This document shows positions 32,841 to 42,423 of a stretch of 64,000 bases of DNA, piece after piece. Both the position numbers and the translations under genes were made by a program. This DNA comes from Cyanophora paradoxa (lineage: Eukaryota; Glaucocystophyceae; Cyanophorales; Cyanophoraceae), in assembly GCA_004431415.1 (NCBI GenBank), contig QPMI01000706.1:1-64000 (forward strand), read 5' to 3'. Every line of letters begins with the position of its first letter. The stretch's first letter is position 1. The notes below the pieces were generated by a model. That model searched no databases. It had not been told where the DNA came from and was given only the letters and a program-made list of their open reading frames with translations.

Positions 32841-33329
32841 TTAAGCTGCCATTGCTTGAATAATATAGTCAAAGTATGGTTTTACTTCTTCACTATCTTC
32901 TGGACTTAAAACAGATAAAGTTGAATTTTTTAATGCAGTAATAGCATCTACCATACCAATAACAGGAACTCCTAAAGAGTTATACATTTCGCGTACGCCA
33001 ATGATACCAATTTTTTCAATTGGACGTTGATCACCTGCTAAAATGCCATAAGTTACTAAACGTAAGTACCAACCATAATCACGTAAACAAAGACTTCTTT
33101 GACGTGCTCCATATGCGTTACCACCCGGAGAAATATATTCTGGGTGAACTTGCCAAAGTTGTTTACTAGCTTGCTCAATAATCTTTTTTTCATTTTGAGC
33201 AATATTATTAATAATACTAATTCGTTTATTTCCAGTTTTTAAGAAACTTTTAATAGTTTCTAATTCACCACTGGTAGGGTAACGTAATTCGTCATCGGCA
33301 TTTAATAAAATTTGGGTAACTAAGCTCAT
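32841..33329 (-). CDS. apcD: Allophycocyanin alpha-B (ApcD)
   Basis: Terminal-emitter alpha subunit of the phycobilisome core, 162 residues. Chromophore Cys81 in [34 protein letters not shown] and [22 protein letters not shown] distinguish ApcD from ApcA, as does the C-terminus ending QAMAA. It transfers energy mainly towards photosystem I in cyanobacteria. Convergent with nadA. Confidence 0.93.
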   Translation of the reverse strand: MSLVTQILLNADDELRYPTSGELETIKSFLKTGNKRISIINNIAQNEKKIIEQASKQLWQVHPEYISPGGNAYGARQRSLCLRDYGWYLRLVTYGILAGDQRPIEKIGIIGVREMYNSLGVPVIGMVDAITALKNSTLSVLSPEDSEEVKPYFDYIIQAMAA

Positions 33330-33691
33330 TGTTTAAATAATTTATAAATTAAAGATCTTAATTTATAATATATAATGAGAAAAAAGAAAAAAAAAAGGCT
33401 ATATACTACTACTTTAAAGTATTTTAGTTTTTCTATTTGTCTCTTAAATTAAGAAACAAATAGGAAAACTAAATCGTTTTTATCAATTTATAATTTATTT
33501 CTAAAAAAACAAAAAGTCTTAATTTTAGATATTAAAAACAATAATATTTATAGAATTCTTAGTTAATTTAAAATTTTTAATTTTTTTTTTATTTTAAGGA
33601 TTTGTTATAATCATACTAAATAATAGTAGAGAATTTAAGTCAACAAATATCTATATTTATATATATATATCATTAAGAATAGGATTTAATT
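33330..33691. other. Spacer between apcD and the clpP-like gene
   Basis: 362 bases without a gene between divergent apcD and clpP. It contains an inverted repeat (about 33425-33441 with 33456-33471; one G-T) and an extended -10 box for clpP near its right end. Confidence 0.5.
33603..33611 (+). promoter_or_regulatory. Extended -10 box before clpP
   Basis: TGTTATAAT at 33603-33611, a perfect TGn-TATAAT. No good -35 at the right distance, as is usual for extended -10 promoters. About 80 bases before the ATG. Confidence 0.45.
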
Positions 33692-34291
33692 ATGCCAATT
33701 GGGTATCCACTTGTTAAAGCGATGGACAAGGATCGTTTTATCTCATATTTTTTAATAAATAATGCTTTATTAAATGAAAGGGTAATTTTTCTTTGTAATT
33801 ATGAGGATGCTACTGACGAAAGTATTTATATCGGGATGTTATTATATTTAGAAAGTGAAAATTCACAAAAACCAGTTTCTTTTTATATAAATTCTTCCAT
33901 AACTTTTCCAAATCTTTGCTTTGGACTTTATGATACCATATTACAAATAAAAGCTGATATTGTAACCATTTGTCTAGGTTTAGCTGGTGGAATGAGTTCT
34001 TTAATTTTAGCAGCCGGAACCAAAGGACAACGATTTGCGCTTCCAAATTCTCGGATTATGATGCAAGAACCTTTAATTGATGGAGGAGTAAACGGACAAG
34101 CTACTGACTTAGCAATTGAAGCAAAAGAATTAATGGATACTAAGGAAATTTTAATAAATCTTTATCATGAACGAACTGGACAACCAAAACCTGTAATTGA
34201 AAAAGATTTACAACGCCCACGTTATTTTTCTGCACAAGCAGCTAAAGAATATGGTTTTATTGATTCTCTTTTAATGGCATCCAATGGTTAG
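33692..34291 (+). CDS. clpP: ClpP-family protein, catalytically inactive (ClpR-like)
   Basis: 199 residues with the full ClpP fold pattern: [39 protein letters not shown] (89-127) and [21 protein letters not shown] near the end. Compared with E. coli ClpP, the catalytic Ser is Gly100, the His is Gln125 and the Asp is Pro176, so all three triad residues are missing. It is therefore expected to be a structural ClpR-type ring subunit that assembles with an active ClpP encoded elsewhere. Glaucophyte plastids are known to carry two clp genes; only this one is in the window. Confidence 0.93.
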   Translation: MPIGYPLVKAMDKDRFISYFLINNALLNERVIFLCNYEDATDESIYIGMLLYLESENSQKPVSFYINSSITFPNLCFGLYDTILQIKADIVTICLGLAGGMSSLILAAGTKGQRFALPNSRIMMQEPLIDGGVNGQATDLAIEAKELMDTKEILINLYHERTGQPKPVIEKDLQRPRYFSAQAAKEYGFIDSLLMASNG

Positions 34292-34389
34292 ACAATTTCT
34301 TAAATATAATAAAAAATTTATTTATTAAATTATTCGGAACGGCAAATTTTAAGATAATATTGAAATATATTTATTTGGGATATATTTTT

Positions 34390-34497
34390 ATGGTATCAAA
34401 TTTACCTTCTATTCTTGTTCCTATGGTAGGAATTGTCTTACCAGCAATTGTTATGGCATTATTATTTGTTTATATTGAAACAGATGAAATTGCTTAA
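34390..34497 (+). CDS. psaI: Photosystem I subunit VIII
   Basis: 35 residues, read by eye: [19 protein letters not shown]..., ending [20 protein letters not shown] and YIE match PsaI, a single-helix PSI subunit contacting PsaL. Convergent with psbJ, with a terminator between. Confidence 0.93.
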   Translation: MVSNLPSILVPMVGIVLPAIVMALLFVYIETDEIA

Positions 34498-34526
34498 TTT
34501 CTTTTATTAGTTATAAATGTCTAAAG

Positions 34527-34558
34527 AATAGAGAGTTAAAAAAATTTAACTCTCTATT
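34527..34558. terminator. Terminator between psaI and psbJ
   Basis: 14-bp perfect stem (34527-34540 with 34545-34558), loop aaaa, then a run of T. Usable in both directions. Confidence 0.8.
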
Positions 34559-34601
34559 TTTTTTTAATTAATTTATTACAAAAAATCTTAAATTGATTTT
34601 A

Positions 34602-34724
34602 TTAAATAGAGGAACCTAAACCAGAGTAACCACCATAGAAAAAGATTCCTAGTACACCAATAGCTGCTAAACCTGCAACTGTAGCAACAAGCCATAAAGG
34701 AATGCGTCCACCAGTATTTGCCAT
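34602..34724 (-). CDS. psbJ: Photosystem II protein J
   Basis: 40 residues by eye on the minus strand: [18 protein letters not shown]..., ending [12 protein letters not shown]. One membrane helix; typical PsbJ. Last gene of psbE-psbF-psbL-psbJ; AGGAG site upstream. Confidence 0.97.
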   Translation of the reverse strand: MANTGGRIPLWLVATVAGLAAIGVLGIFFYGGYSGLGSSI

Positions 34725-34746
34725 AAAGACTCCTTATTGAAGAAAT

Positions 34747-34863
34747 TTAGTTAAAAATGTAGCTAGAGAATAAAATTGCTAATACGAAAATTAAAAGTAA
34801 TCCCCAGAATAGGGAAGTACGATTTAATTCAACTTTTTGTCTATTAGGATTTTGGCTAACCAT
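34747..34863 (-). CDS. psbL: Photosystem II protein L
   Basis: 38 residues by eye: [20 protein letters not shown]..., ending SSYIFN. Typical PsbL, at the PSII dimer interface. The ATG is genomically encoded, so no start-codon editing is needed. Nine bases separate it from psbF. Confidence 0.97.
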   Translation of the reverse strand: MVSQNPNRQKVELNRTSLFWGLLLIFVLAILFSSYIFN

Positions 34864-34872
34864 ATATATCTC

Positions 34873-35001
34873 CTATCGTTGAATAAATTGCATTGCAGTA
34901 ATAGATCCAATAAAAAATACAGCTGGAATTCCAATAGCATGAATTGCTAACCATCTAACTGTAAAAATTGGATAAGAAACCGGTTGATTAGGATTATTCA
35001 T
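34873..35001 (-). CDS. psbF: Cytochrome b559 beta subunit
   Basis: 42 residues by eye: [20 protein letters not shown], then [22 protein letters not shown] (positions 21-42). The haem ligand is the histidine in [11 protein letters not shown]. Pairs with PsbE. Confidence 0.97.
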   Translation of the reverse strand: MNNPNQPVSYPIFTVRWLAIHAIGIPAVFFIGSITAMQFIQR

Positions 35002-35040
35002 TTCCTTTTTCCTCTTTTAGAAACTATAAATTAATAACGA

Positions 35041-35265
35041 TTAATTAGTTGAAAAACGTTGATTAATAATTGGTACTTCTTGACGTTCTTCAGTGAAGTA
35101 TTCATCTGGTCTTGGAGTACCAAATACATCATAAGCTAAACCAGTACTTACAAAAAGCCAACCTGCAACAAATAAAGATGGAATAGTTACAGTATGAATA
35201 ACCCAATAACGAATACTAGTAACAATGTCAGAAAATGGGCGTTCGCCAGTAGTTCCTCCAGACAT
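35041..35265 (-). CDS. psbE: Cytochrome b559 alpha subunit
   Basis: 74 residues from ATG at 35265 ([20 protein letters not shown]). The haem histidine is in [11 protein letters not shown]; one helix, then [16 protein letters not shown]. An upstream in-frame GTG at 35274 would add MIY but overlaps the AGGAG ribosome-binding site, so the ATG is preferred. First gene of psbEFLJ; ycf48 lies upstream on the same strand as in cyanobacteria. Confidence 0.97.
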   Translation of the reverse strand: MSGGTTGERPFSDIVTSIRYWVIHTVTIPSLFVAGWLFVSTGLAYDVFGTPRPDEYFTEERQEVPIINQRFSTN

Positions 35266-35357
35266 ATAAATCACTCCTAAAAATTATATATATATATATA
35301 TGATGCTTTTATGTATAATAAAAGATTTTATTCAAATTATAGATATTAATTATTCTA

Positions 35358-36359
35358 TTATAATGATACATATCGTAAAAGTGTTCCCTGATTTCCTAGT
35401 ACAAAACCTACTTCTTTATCTATAAAACTAATTTTATAGAAATTTGAAGGAATATTGTCTGTACTTGTTTCTTTTTTCCAAGTATTTCCAGTATCTTGAC
35501 TACTTAAAAGAATACCACTTCCACCTGACACCCAAATTTCTGTTGGAGTCTTAAAAGCTAAATTTAATAAACCTAAGCCAAATCCAACTTTTCCTTCTGG
35601 AGTTTTTGGTCCTTCCCAATTTGGTTCATCAAAAGAGTCATTTGAACTAAACCATAATTGACCACCACGTGTCAACATCCATAAGCGATTATTATTGGTG
35701 AAACCCATACTTTGAATTCTTCGTGAACTTTGGCGTGGATGGGAGATCCACTTATCATCACCTTCTTTCCAAGTGGAATAAAAATTTCCTTTAGCTGATA
35801 CAGCAACATAAGAACCGTTTTCAGAACGAGCCACGGTTCGAATTACACCTAAGGGTTCTTGAATTTGAGCTTTCCAGGTTTGACCAGAATTTTCTGTTCG
35901 ATAAATTGCTCCAATATCTGTTGCAAGCTCTGCTTTTCCTGTTCCTAAAGCCGTAATTAACGCTGGATCTCCGGGTAATTGATTGCTTAATGGAATACGA
36001 CTCCAAGAAGAACCTCCATCTGTTGTATGTAATAAAATTGCAGGCTTACCTGTAACCCATCCTTCTTTTCCAGAAAAACTTATTGAATTTAGTCGATATT
36101 TGTCATCTTCTAAATTTAAACTTCTTAATTCCCAAGTTTTTCCTTTATCCGTTGTTTCAAATAAAGTACTGCGAGTTCCTAATAACCAACCTCTTTGTGG
36201 TTGATCTGGTACAAAACCAATATCTAATAAGATTTCATCAGTATTTAAGGGAATTTGTTCCCATTTATAAGATTCAGCGTGAGTAAAAGAAATATTATAA
36301 AAATTTGTAAGTATAATGACCAAGAAACTCACTATAACTTTTCGCCAATTCAAAATCAT
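35358..36359 (-). CDS. ycf48: Photosystem II assembly factor Ycf48 (HCF136)
   Basis: 333 residues. N-terminal signal peptide ([13 protein letters not shown]...HAES, cleavage probably after residue 28) sends it to the thylakoid lumen. The rest is a seven-bladed propeller with repeated [16 protein letters not shown] and SQDTGNTW (BNR-like) motifs and GSGILLSS near the end. It stabilises newly made D1 and early PSII reaction-centre complexes. Upstream of psbEFLJ on the same strand, the cyanobacterial ycf48-psbEFLJ order. Confidence 0.96.
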
Positions 36360-36587
36360 TTTTTTTATACTAGTTTTAAATTTTTTGCTATTATCCTTAT
36401 CTATCTTAGTCTTAAACCTTCAATAAATTCTATTAAAAATAATAAAATTTCAAGGTTTATTAAAAAAAAAGATATTGTTGTAATAAATTTAAATTTTAAA
36501 ATTTAAATTTTAAAAATCTAAAATAAAAAAGAAAGATTGATTTTCGTTCTTTAAGTTTGATATACTGAATTATATAGAAAAAATTAA

Positions 36588-36661
36588 GGGCTTGTAGCTC
36601 AGTGGACTAGAGCACATGGCTACGAACCATGGTGTCGGGGGTTCGAATCCCTCCTTGCCCG
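36588..36661 (+). tRNA. trnR-ACG: tRNA-Arg (ACG)
   Basis: 74-nt cloverleaf, anticodon ACG in loop CTACGAA with stem CATGG/CCATG, T loop TTCGAAT. The acceptor stem GGGCTTG/CTTGCCC has two T-T mismatches at pairs 5-68 and 6-67; plastid trnR-ACG is often imperfect there. Confidence 0.94.
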
Positions 36662-36674
36662 TTAAGAAAAAAAA

Positions 36675-37020
36675 CGAACTTAATTTTAAGCCGGGTTTTG
36701 TTTATAAAATGATTATCTGTCTTCAAAATTAATTACTCAATTTTTCTAGCAGTAAAAAATAAATATAAGGAAAGAAAAAAGGTTAATTACTTTCCGCTAA
36801 ACTTTGCTCCTGAACGGGGTTTACTAAGTATAGATTTTGAAATCTAACTGGTTTGCTTTAACCAAGCCTTTGCACCCTTACTTAAAATATTTTTAAGCGG
36901 TGTTTTTCTGTGGCACTATCCTCACGATATCTCGTACTGGGAATTACCCAGCAATTCTAACCTTTAAGGAGCCCGGACTTTCCTCAGATTGAATAAATCT
37001 GTAATCATTAATTAAATTCG
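36675..37020 (-). ncRNA. rnpB: RNase P RNA
   Basis: Catalytic RNA of RNase P, about 346 nt on the minus strand. Near its 5' end is GAGGAAAGTCCGGGC (the universal P4/CR-I region; + strand 36971-36985), and near its 3' end ACCCGGCTTA (+ strand 36687-36696). The P1 helix forms between CGAATTTAATT at 37020-37010 and AATTAAGTTCG at 36685-36675, with one G-T, which sets the ends. A run of T follows on the minus strand (36667-36674). It is very AT-rich compared with cyanobacterial rnpB. The ends are estimates. Confidence 0.92.
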
Positions 37021-37153
37021 TTTAAAGAGTATTTTAACATATTTGTAATTTTTTATAAAAAATTTAATTGAAATTGTATGTTTTATTTGTTATATATATA
37101 TATAGATATCTATCAACATAGATAAAAATCTGAATTTTTATCTAAGTATTTAT

Positions 37154-37227
37154 GGCGATCGTAGCCAAGTGGTTAAGGCAGTGGATTGTGGTTCCACCAC
37201 TCGCGGGTTCAATTCCCGTCGTTCGCC
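37154..37227 (+). tRNA. trnH-GUG: tRNA-His (GUG)
   Basis: Anticodon GTG in loop TTGTGGT with stem GTGGA/TCCAC; T loop TTCAATT. The extra 5' G(-1) that identifies tRNA-His is at 37154, opposite discriminator C at 37227. One T-T mismatch in the acceptor stem (pair 5-68). Confidence 0.95.
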
Positions 37228-37290
37228 CTTTTTTATTAATTTTTTTTAATTAATATATTAAATAAAAATTCTTTAGTTGATAAAGAATAT

Positions 37291-37923
37291 TTATGTAATT
37301 AAATTATTTTCTAATGCATATTTGACTAATTCAGCTCTATTACGAGTTTTTGTTTTAATAAATAAACGACTAACATATTTTTCTACAATTCGAATACTAA
37401 TATTTAAATTAGCTGCAATTTGTTTATTCAATAAACCTTCAACAACTAGATTTAAAACACTTTGTTCACGAGGTGTAAAATTTATTTTTAAATTATTAGA
37501 TTTTATTAATAAAAAAGAATTTTTCTGTTTCTTTTCTAATTTCAAACGAATTAATGTATGCCGATTTAAAACTCCTTCAATAATTACAACTAATTCTTCA
37601 ATATTAAAAGGTTTTGAAATATACGAATCACAACCGGTTTTATAACCAATAATTCGATCTTGTGTTAATCCCCTAGTAGTTAATAAAATTACTGGTAAAG
37701 TACAATAATCAGTATTTAAACGCAATTGATGTAAAAAGTTAAATCCACCCATACCCGGCATTATGATATCACAAATAATTAAATCAATTTTTTTACGCTT
37801 TAAAATATCCCATGCCTGGTCTACACAAGTACTTTCTTCTACGTGAAAACCAATCTCTGTTAAATATAATTTTAATGAATTACGAATACCAATATCAGTA
37901 TCTAGAATTAAAATATTTATCAT
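37291..37923 (-). CDS. ycf29: NarL/LuxR-type response regulator Ycf29
   Basis: 210 residues. Receiver domain 1-118 with acidic pocket Asp8/Asp10 (LILDTD), phosphoacceptor Asp52 (IICDIIMPGMGG), and Lys104 (SYISKPF). C-terminal LuxR-type helix-turn-helix about 148-207 (FTPREQSVLNLVVEGLLNKQIAANL at 149-173). It probably regulates plastid transcription in response to a sensor kinase. No kinase gene is in the window. Confidence 0.93.
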   Translation of the reverse strand: MINILILDTDIGIRNSLKLYLTEIGFHVEESTCVDQAWDILKRKKIDLIICDIIMPGMGGFNFLHQLRLNTDYCTLPVILLTTRGLTQDRIIGYKTGCDSYISKPFNIEELVVIIEGVLNRHTLIRLKLEKKQKNSFLLIKSNNLKINFTPREQSVLNLVVEGLLNKQIAANLNISIRIVEKYVSRLFIKTKTRNRAELVKYALENNLIT

Positions 37924-38129
37924 GGGGAATTAAAATAAAAAATTTTAATATTTTTTGTTATTATAATTTATTATTTCTAATAATTTTATTAGAAATAGAT
38001 TAATATTATTAAAAATTTAATGGATTTTTTTAATTAAAAAATTAATATATTAATTTTTTATATAATCCTTCAAAAGATATAATACCTTTGGTAGCTAAAC
38101 TTTAAAAATAATAATTAAATGGAAAATAG

Positions 38130-38783
<654 letters not shown>

Positions 38784-38827
38784 TATTTTGTAATCATAAT
38801 TAAAACTGAAAGGAATAATTAATTCTT

Positions 38828-39310
38828 ATGTCTATTCTAAAAAAACCTGATTTAAATGATCCTGAATTACGCGCAAAATTAGCTAAGGGTATGGGTCATA
38901 ATTATTATGGTGAGCCTGCATGGCCTAATGATTTATTATATATTTTCCCGGTTGTAATTTTAGGTTCTATTGCTTGTTGTGGTGGTCTTGCAGTTCTAGA
39001 TCCCGCATTAATTGGAGAGCCAGCTGATCCATTTTCTACTCCATTAGAAATTTTACCAGAATGGTACTTTTTCCCAGTATTCCAAATTTTACGTGTAATT
39101 CCTAATAAATTATTAGGTGTTGTATTAATGGCAGCTGTACCAGCAGGTTTAATTGCCGTTCCATTTATCGAGAATGTAAATAAATTTCAAAATCCGTTCC
39201 GTCGTCCAGTTGCAAGTGCAGTATTTTTATTTGGTACATTTGTAGCTATCTGGTTAGGTATTGGTGCTACATTCCCTATTGATAAATCTTTAACATTAGG
39301 TTTATTCTAA
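38828..39310 (+). CDS. petD: Cytochrome b6f subunit IV
   Basis: 160 residues, three membrane helices. The PEWY loop that forms part of the plastoquinol oxidation site is in [19 protein letters not shown]. Starts [26 protein letters not shown] site upstream. Ends the petBD transcript at a hairpin shared with rpl12. Confidence 0.98.
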   Translation: MSILKKPDLNDPELRAKLAKGMGHNYYGEPAWPNDLLYIFPVVILGSIACCGGLAVLDPALIGEPADPFSTPLEILPEWYFFPVFQILRVIPNKLLGVVLMAAVPAGLIAVPFIENVNKFQNPFRRPVASAVFLFGTFVAIWLGIGATFPIDKSLTLGLF

Positions 39311-39317
39311 ATTAAAA

Positions 39318-39362
39318 AAAAAACAGAATTAACATAATAAAAATATGTTAATTCTGTTTTTT
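39318..39362. terminator. Bidirectional terminator between petD and rpl12
   Basis: 19-bp perfect stem (39318-39336 with 39344-39362), 7-base loop, ending in A/T runs. The rpl12 stop lies 2 bases beyond. Confidence 0.8.
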
Positions 39363-39364
39363 AA

Positions 39365-39757
39365 TTATTTAATACTTACTTTTGCTCCAGCTGCTTCAAG
39401 TTCTTTTTTAGCTGCTTCAACTTCGTCTTTAGAAGCCCCTTCTTTAACTACTTTAGGGGTAGCTTCCACTAAATCTTTTGCTTCTTTTAAACCAAGATTA
39501 GTTAAACTACGTACTACTTTTAAAACTGCAATCTTTTTATCAGCAGGTACTTCTTCTAATACTAAATCAAATGCAGATTTTTCTTCTGCTGCATCAGCGC
39601 CACCGCCTGCCGCAGGAGCCATCATAACCATACCCCCACCAACAGGTGCGGATGCATCAACACCAAATGCTTCTTCAATAGCTTTAACTAAGTCAGCTGC
39701 TTCAATTAAAGTTAAACCTTTTAATTGTTCTAAAATTTCATCAGTTTTGGAAGACAT
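39365..39757 (-). CDS. rpl12: Ribosomal protein L7/L12
   Basis: bL12 stalk protein, 130 residues. N-terminal dimerisation helices (residues 1-30), alanine/glycine-rich hinge ([20 protein letters not shown]), and C-terminal factor-binding domain ([26 protein letters not shown] at 57-82, [19 protein letters not shown]). AGGAG site before the ATG. Last of rpl11-rpl1-rpl12; rpl10, which sits before rpl12 in bacteria, is absent. Confidence 0.98.
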   Translation of the reverse strand: MSSKTDEILEQLKGLTLIEAADLVKAIEEAFGVDASAPVGGGMVMMAPAAGGGADAAEEKSAFDLVLEEVPADKKIAVLKVVRSLTNLGLKEAKDLVEATPKVVKEGASKDEVEAAKKELEAAGAKVSIK

Positions 39758-39831
39758 AAATAGAATACTCCTAAATTAATTTGAAAGAAAAATATATATA
39801 TATACTCAAATAGTATTTAAAAAATTTATTT

Positions 39832-40545
39832 TTAAGTATTTTCAGTTAATTTTAAATCGCGTAGTAGATTATAATCAACTTCGATTGAAGGACTCATGGT
39901 AGAAGTAATATAAATACTCTTCCAATATTTTCCTTTAACACCAGAAGGACGATTACGATCAACTGCTTCTTGAACAGCTTTTAAATTTCCAAGTAAAGCT
40001 TCTTCTGAAAAATTTGCTTTTCCAAATAGAACGTGAACAATTCCAGTTCTATCATTTCTAAATTCAAGTTTTCCAGCTTTAAAATCATTAATTGCTTGAG
40101 CTAAATCAAACGTAACAGTACCACCTTTTGGAGAAGGCATTAGTCCTCTTGGACCTAATACACGTCCTAATTTTGCCACTTGTGGCATCATATCTGGTGT
40201 AGCAATTAAACAATCAAAGTCTAAACGTCCGTTTTGAATTTCATCAATTAATTCTTCAGCACCAACAAGATCAGCACCGGCAGTAGAGGCTTCATTAATT
40301 TTTTCTCCTCGTGTAATTACTGCTACTCTTAAAGTTTGACCAGTTCCATTTGGAAGAGTTACTGTTGCACGTAATTGTTGATCATTATACTTTGGATCGA
40401 TTCCTAAACGGCAATGTACTTCAACCGTTTCAATAAATTTTGCTGTTGAAATTTGTTTTAAAAGTTGAATTGCTTCTAATGGTTCATATAGTTGTTCTTC
40501 AACTTTTCCAACCAATTCTTGCATTCTACGTGATCTTTTTTTCAT
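39832..40545 (-). CDS. rpl1: Ribosomal protein L1
   Basis: uL1, 237 residues, L1 stalk. [23 protein letters not shown], the [18 protein letters not shown] signature, and ETVEVDYNLL-like end. Transcribed after rpl11 with a 48-base gap. Confidence 0.98.
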   Translation of the reverse strand: MKKRSRRMQELVGKVEEQLYEPLEAIQLLKQISTAKFIETVEVHCRLGIDPKYNDQQLRATVTLPNGTGQTLRVAVITRGEKINEASTAGADLVGAEELIDEIQNGRLDFDCLIATPDMMPQVAKLGRVLGPRGLMPSPKGGTVTFDLAQAINDFKAGKLEFRNDRTGIVHVLFGKANFSEEALLGNLKAVQEAVDRNRPSGVKGKYWKSIYITSTMSPSIEVDYNLLRDLKLTENT

Positions 40546-40593
40546 TTGGTTTCTCCAAGAGATTAAAACAAAAATTTAATATTTAAGTGGTTA

Positions 40594-41019
40594 TTAATCA
40601 GTAATGGTAATACCCATATTTCGTGCAGTACCTTCTACGATTCGGCTTGCTGCTTCAAGATTTTGAGTATTTAAATCCGGAAATTTGACCTTAGCAATTT
40701 GTTCTAATTGAGCTTTTGTTATAGAACCTACTTTTTTACGATTAGGTTCACCAGATCCTTTTTCTACACTTGCTGCTTTAGCAATTAATACAGAAGCAGG
40801 AGGTGTTTTTAAAACAAAGCTATAACTTCTATCATCATATACTGTAATTTCGGCCGGTATAACTAAGCCACCTTTATCAGCAGTTTTAGCATTATATTCT
40901 TTACAAAAATTAACACTACTAACCCCATATGGTCCTAATGCTGGACCTACTGGAGGTGCTGGTGTTGCTTTTCCTGCTGGTAAAACGATCTTAATTATGG
41001 CGATTACTTTTTTTGCCAT
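40594..41019 (-). CDS. rpl11: Ribosomal protein L11
   Basis: uL11, 141 residues, at the GTPase centre. [23 protein letters not shown] near the start and [16 protein letters not shown] at the end. First of the rpl11-rpl1-rpl12 group. The nusG/secE genes that precede it in bacteria are not recognisable; an unidentified membrane protein gene is there. Confidence 0.98.
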   Translation of the reverse strand: MAKKVIAIIKIVLPAGKATPAPPVGPALGPYGVSSVNFCKEYNAKTADKGGLVIPAEITVYDDRSYSFVLKTPPASVLIAKAASVEKGSGEPNRKKVGSITKAQLEQIAKVKFPDLNTQNLEAASRIVEGTARNMGITITD

Positions 41020-41075
41020 ATTTTTTTTTAATTGAAATATTTAAAGAATTATATGAAGTATTTATATACTCTCAT

Positions 41076-41151
41076 AAAAAAGCTATATATCAAATTCATG
41101 ATATATATATATATATATATCATATATCATAGATTTGATATATAGCTTTTT
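41076..41151. repeat. Inverted repeat between orf182 and rpl11
   Basis: 19-bp perfect arms (41076-41094 and 41133-41151), with a long (at)n run in the loop. Probably the 3' hairpin of orf182 and/or upstream of rpl11 on the minus strand. Confidence 0.6.
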
Positions 41152-41196
41152 CATATAAATATTCTGTAATTTAATTTTCATTTATTCTAATCTTTA

Positions 41197-41745
41197 TTAT
41201 TTTTTTATTCGGGATTTTAACCACATTAAAAAAATTAAAATACCTTTTTCAAAATTAGAATAAAGTAAAAATATTAATTTAAGAAAATAAATTAAACTAT
41301 TAAAAAAGAAAATTTCTATCCATTCAAATATAGGTTGAAGAGTAAGTTCTAATAAAACTAATAAATAGTTCATAAAATGCAAAAAAATGGCAAATATTAT
41401 ATAAATCCAATAAATAGCTTTATATAATAAATTAACTAAAGAAATTAAAATTTTAAAAATAAAATTAAAAATTCCTGTTAAAATTGGTGCAGTAATATAT
41501 TTACTAATCAAATCAAGAACAAATAAAATAAAAATTGAAAGAAGAGTAAATCTTAGTAATAATCGGGACAAATTTAAAATTTGTTTTTTTGAAACAACAA
41601 CTTTTTTTAGGAAATGATAATAGCTTATTATCCATACATTTTTTTTACTAATCACTAATTTTATTGTTAAAATAAAAATTTTTATTTCTTCGAGAAGAAC
41701 TAAATATAATTGTTTAATCTGATCTTTTAAATTTGGTTTCCCCAT
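41197..41745 (-). CDS. Unidentified multi-spanning membrane protein (orf182)
   Basis: 182 residues; I do not recognise it. It has no cysteine, is rich in Leu, Ile, Phe and Lys, and has hydrophobic segments at about 22-33, 63-81, 94-135 (probably two helices) and 150-172, with a basic end (LKSRIKK). It directly precedes rpl11 on the same strand, where bacteria have secE-nusG. Residues 42-84 (YYHFLKKVVVSKKQ... then SIFILFVLDLISKYI) faintly resemble the C-terminal amphipathic helix plus membrane helix of SecE, but the proline-serine-arginine motif of SecE is missing. AT-rich codon use matches neighbours, so no sign of recent transfer. The ORF length and start context suggest a real gene. Confidence 0.6.
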   Translation of the reverse strand: MGKPNLKDQIKQLYLVLLEEIKIFILTIKLVISKKNVWIISYYHFLKKVVVSKKQILNLSRLLLRFTLLSIFILFVLDLISKYITAPILTGIFNFIFKILISLVNLLYKAIYWIYIIFAIFLHFMNYLLVLLELTLQPIFEWIEIFFFNSLIYFLKLIFLLYSNFEKGILIFLMWLKSRIKK

Positions 41746-41854
41746 AAGTTTTAATATTTAAAAATGTTATTAATTTAATTATTTATAATAATTGAAAAAT
41801 AAAATAAAAGCAACTTTTTAATAGAAATCTTCTAAGTTTTTTTTTAAGTAAATA

Positions 41855-41927
41855 CGCGCCCTGAAGGACTTGAACCCTCGACATCAGGTTTTGGAGACCT
41901 GCGTTCTACCAACTGAACTAAAAGCGC
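41855..41927 (-). tRNA. trnW-CCA: tRNA-Trp (CCA)
   Basis: 73-nt cloverleaf on the minus strand. Acceptor GCGCTTT/AGGGCGC (two G-T pairs), anticodon stem CAGGT/ACCTG around CTCCAAA (anticodon CCA), T loop TTCAAGT, discriminator G. Confidence 0.96.
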
Positions 41928-41988
41928 ATTGAAAACTTTAAATAATAAAAATAAATTTTTGTTATAAATATATATATAACATGTTTTA

Positions 41989-42026
41989 AATAAAAATAGA
42001 AATTTTTACAAATTTCTATTTTTATT
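41989..42026 (-). terminator. Terminator after psbH
   Basis: 17-bp perfect stem (41989-42005 with 42010-42026), loop ttac, just past the psbH stop on the minus strand. Confidence 0.7.
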
Positions 42027-42036
42027 ATTAAAAAAT

Positions 42037-42240
42037 TTAAGCTGTTGCTGCAGTCCAACTTACTTGAACATTCTCTAATAAAAGAGAAGAATTATAAATT
42101 TGGATAATAATTAATAAAAATACAAAAAATAATAACATAAATACAGCCATTAATGGGGTTGTTCCCCAACCTGGAGCTACTTTCCCATACTCAGAATTTA
42201 AAGGTCTAAGAATATTTCCTAATGCAGTTCTTTGTGGCAT
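42037..42240 (-). CDS. psbH: Photosystem II protein H
   Basis: 67 residues from ATG at 42240 ([20 protein letters not shown]). One membrane helix (about 27-47) and [13 protein letters not shown] near the end. A GTG four codons upstream is open, but MPQRT matches the cyanobacterial MAQRT start. It lies 1.2 kb from psbB and is on the other strand, so the usual psbB-psbT-psbH linkage is broken. Confidence 0.96.
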   Translation of the reverse strand: MPQRTALGNILRPLNSEYGKVAPGWGTTPLMAVFMLLFFVFLLIIIQIYNSSLLLENVQVSWTAATA

Positions 42241-42423
42241 AGTTAACTTCACTAAAAATTAATTAAATTTATAATATTAAATATATAGGTTCTTTTATCA
42301 AAAAAGAACGAAAAAATTTAATTTCATCAAAAAAAGCTTATTTTTTATTGTTTAAACTCAAAAAATAGAAAAAATTCTTCTTTACTAATAATAAATTATA
42401 ATTTTCTAAAAAACATAAACATT

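Noticed and set aside
35266-35274. Longer psbE start at GTG (adds MIY)
   Set aside because: The GTG overlaps the AGGAG ribosome-binding site, and the ATG at 35265 gives the conserved [11 protein letters not shown] start.
36255-36506. 83-codon ORF before trnR-ACG
   Set aside because: Overlaps the start of ycf48 in antisense and then low-complexity A/T sequence; no ribosome-binding site.
37277-37645. 122-codon ORF on + opposite ycf29
   Set aside because: Fully antisense to ycf29, which has clear receiver and LuxR domains; no family resemblance.
39345-39779. 144-codon ORF on + opposite rpl12
   Set aside because: Antisense shadow of rpl12; its alanine/serine-rich composition is the complement of the rpl12 hinge region.
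42241-42252. Longer psbH start at GTG
   Set aside because: MPQRTALG matches the known PsbH N-terminus; the extra four codons have no homology.
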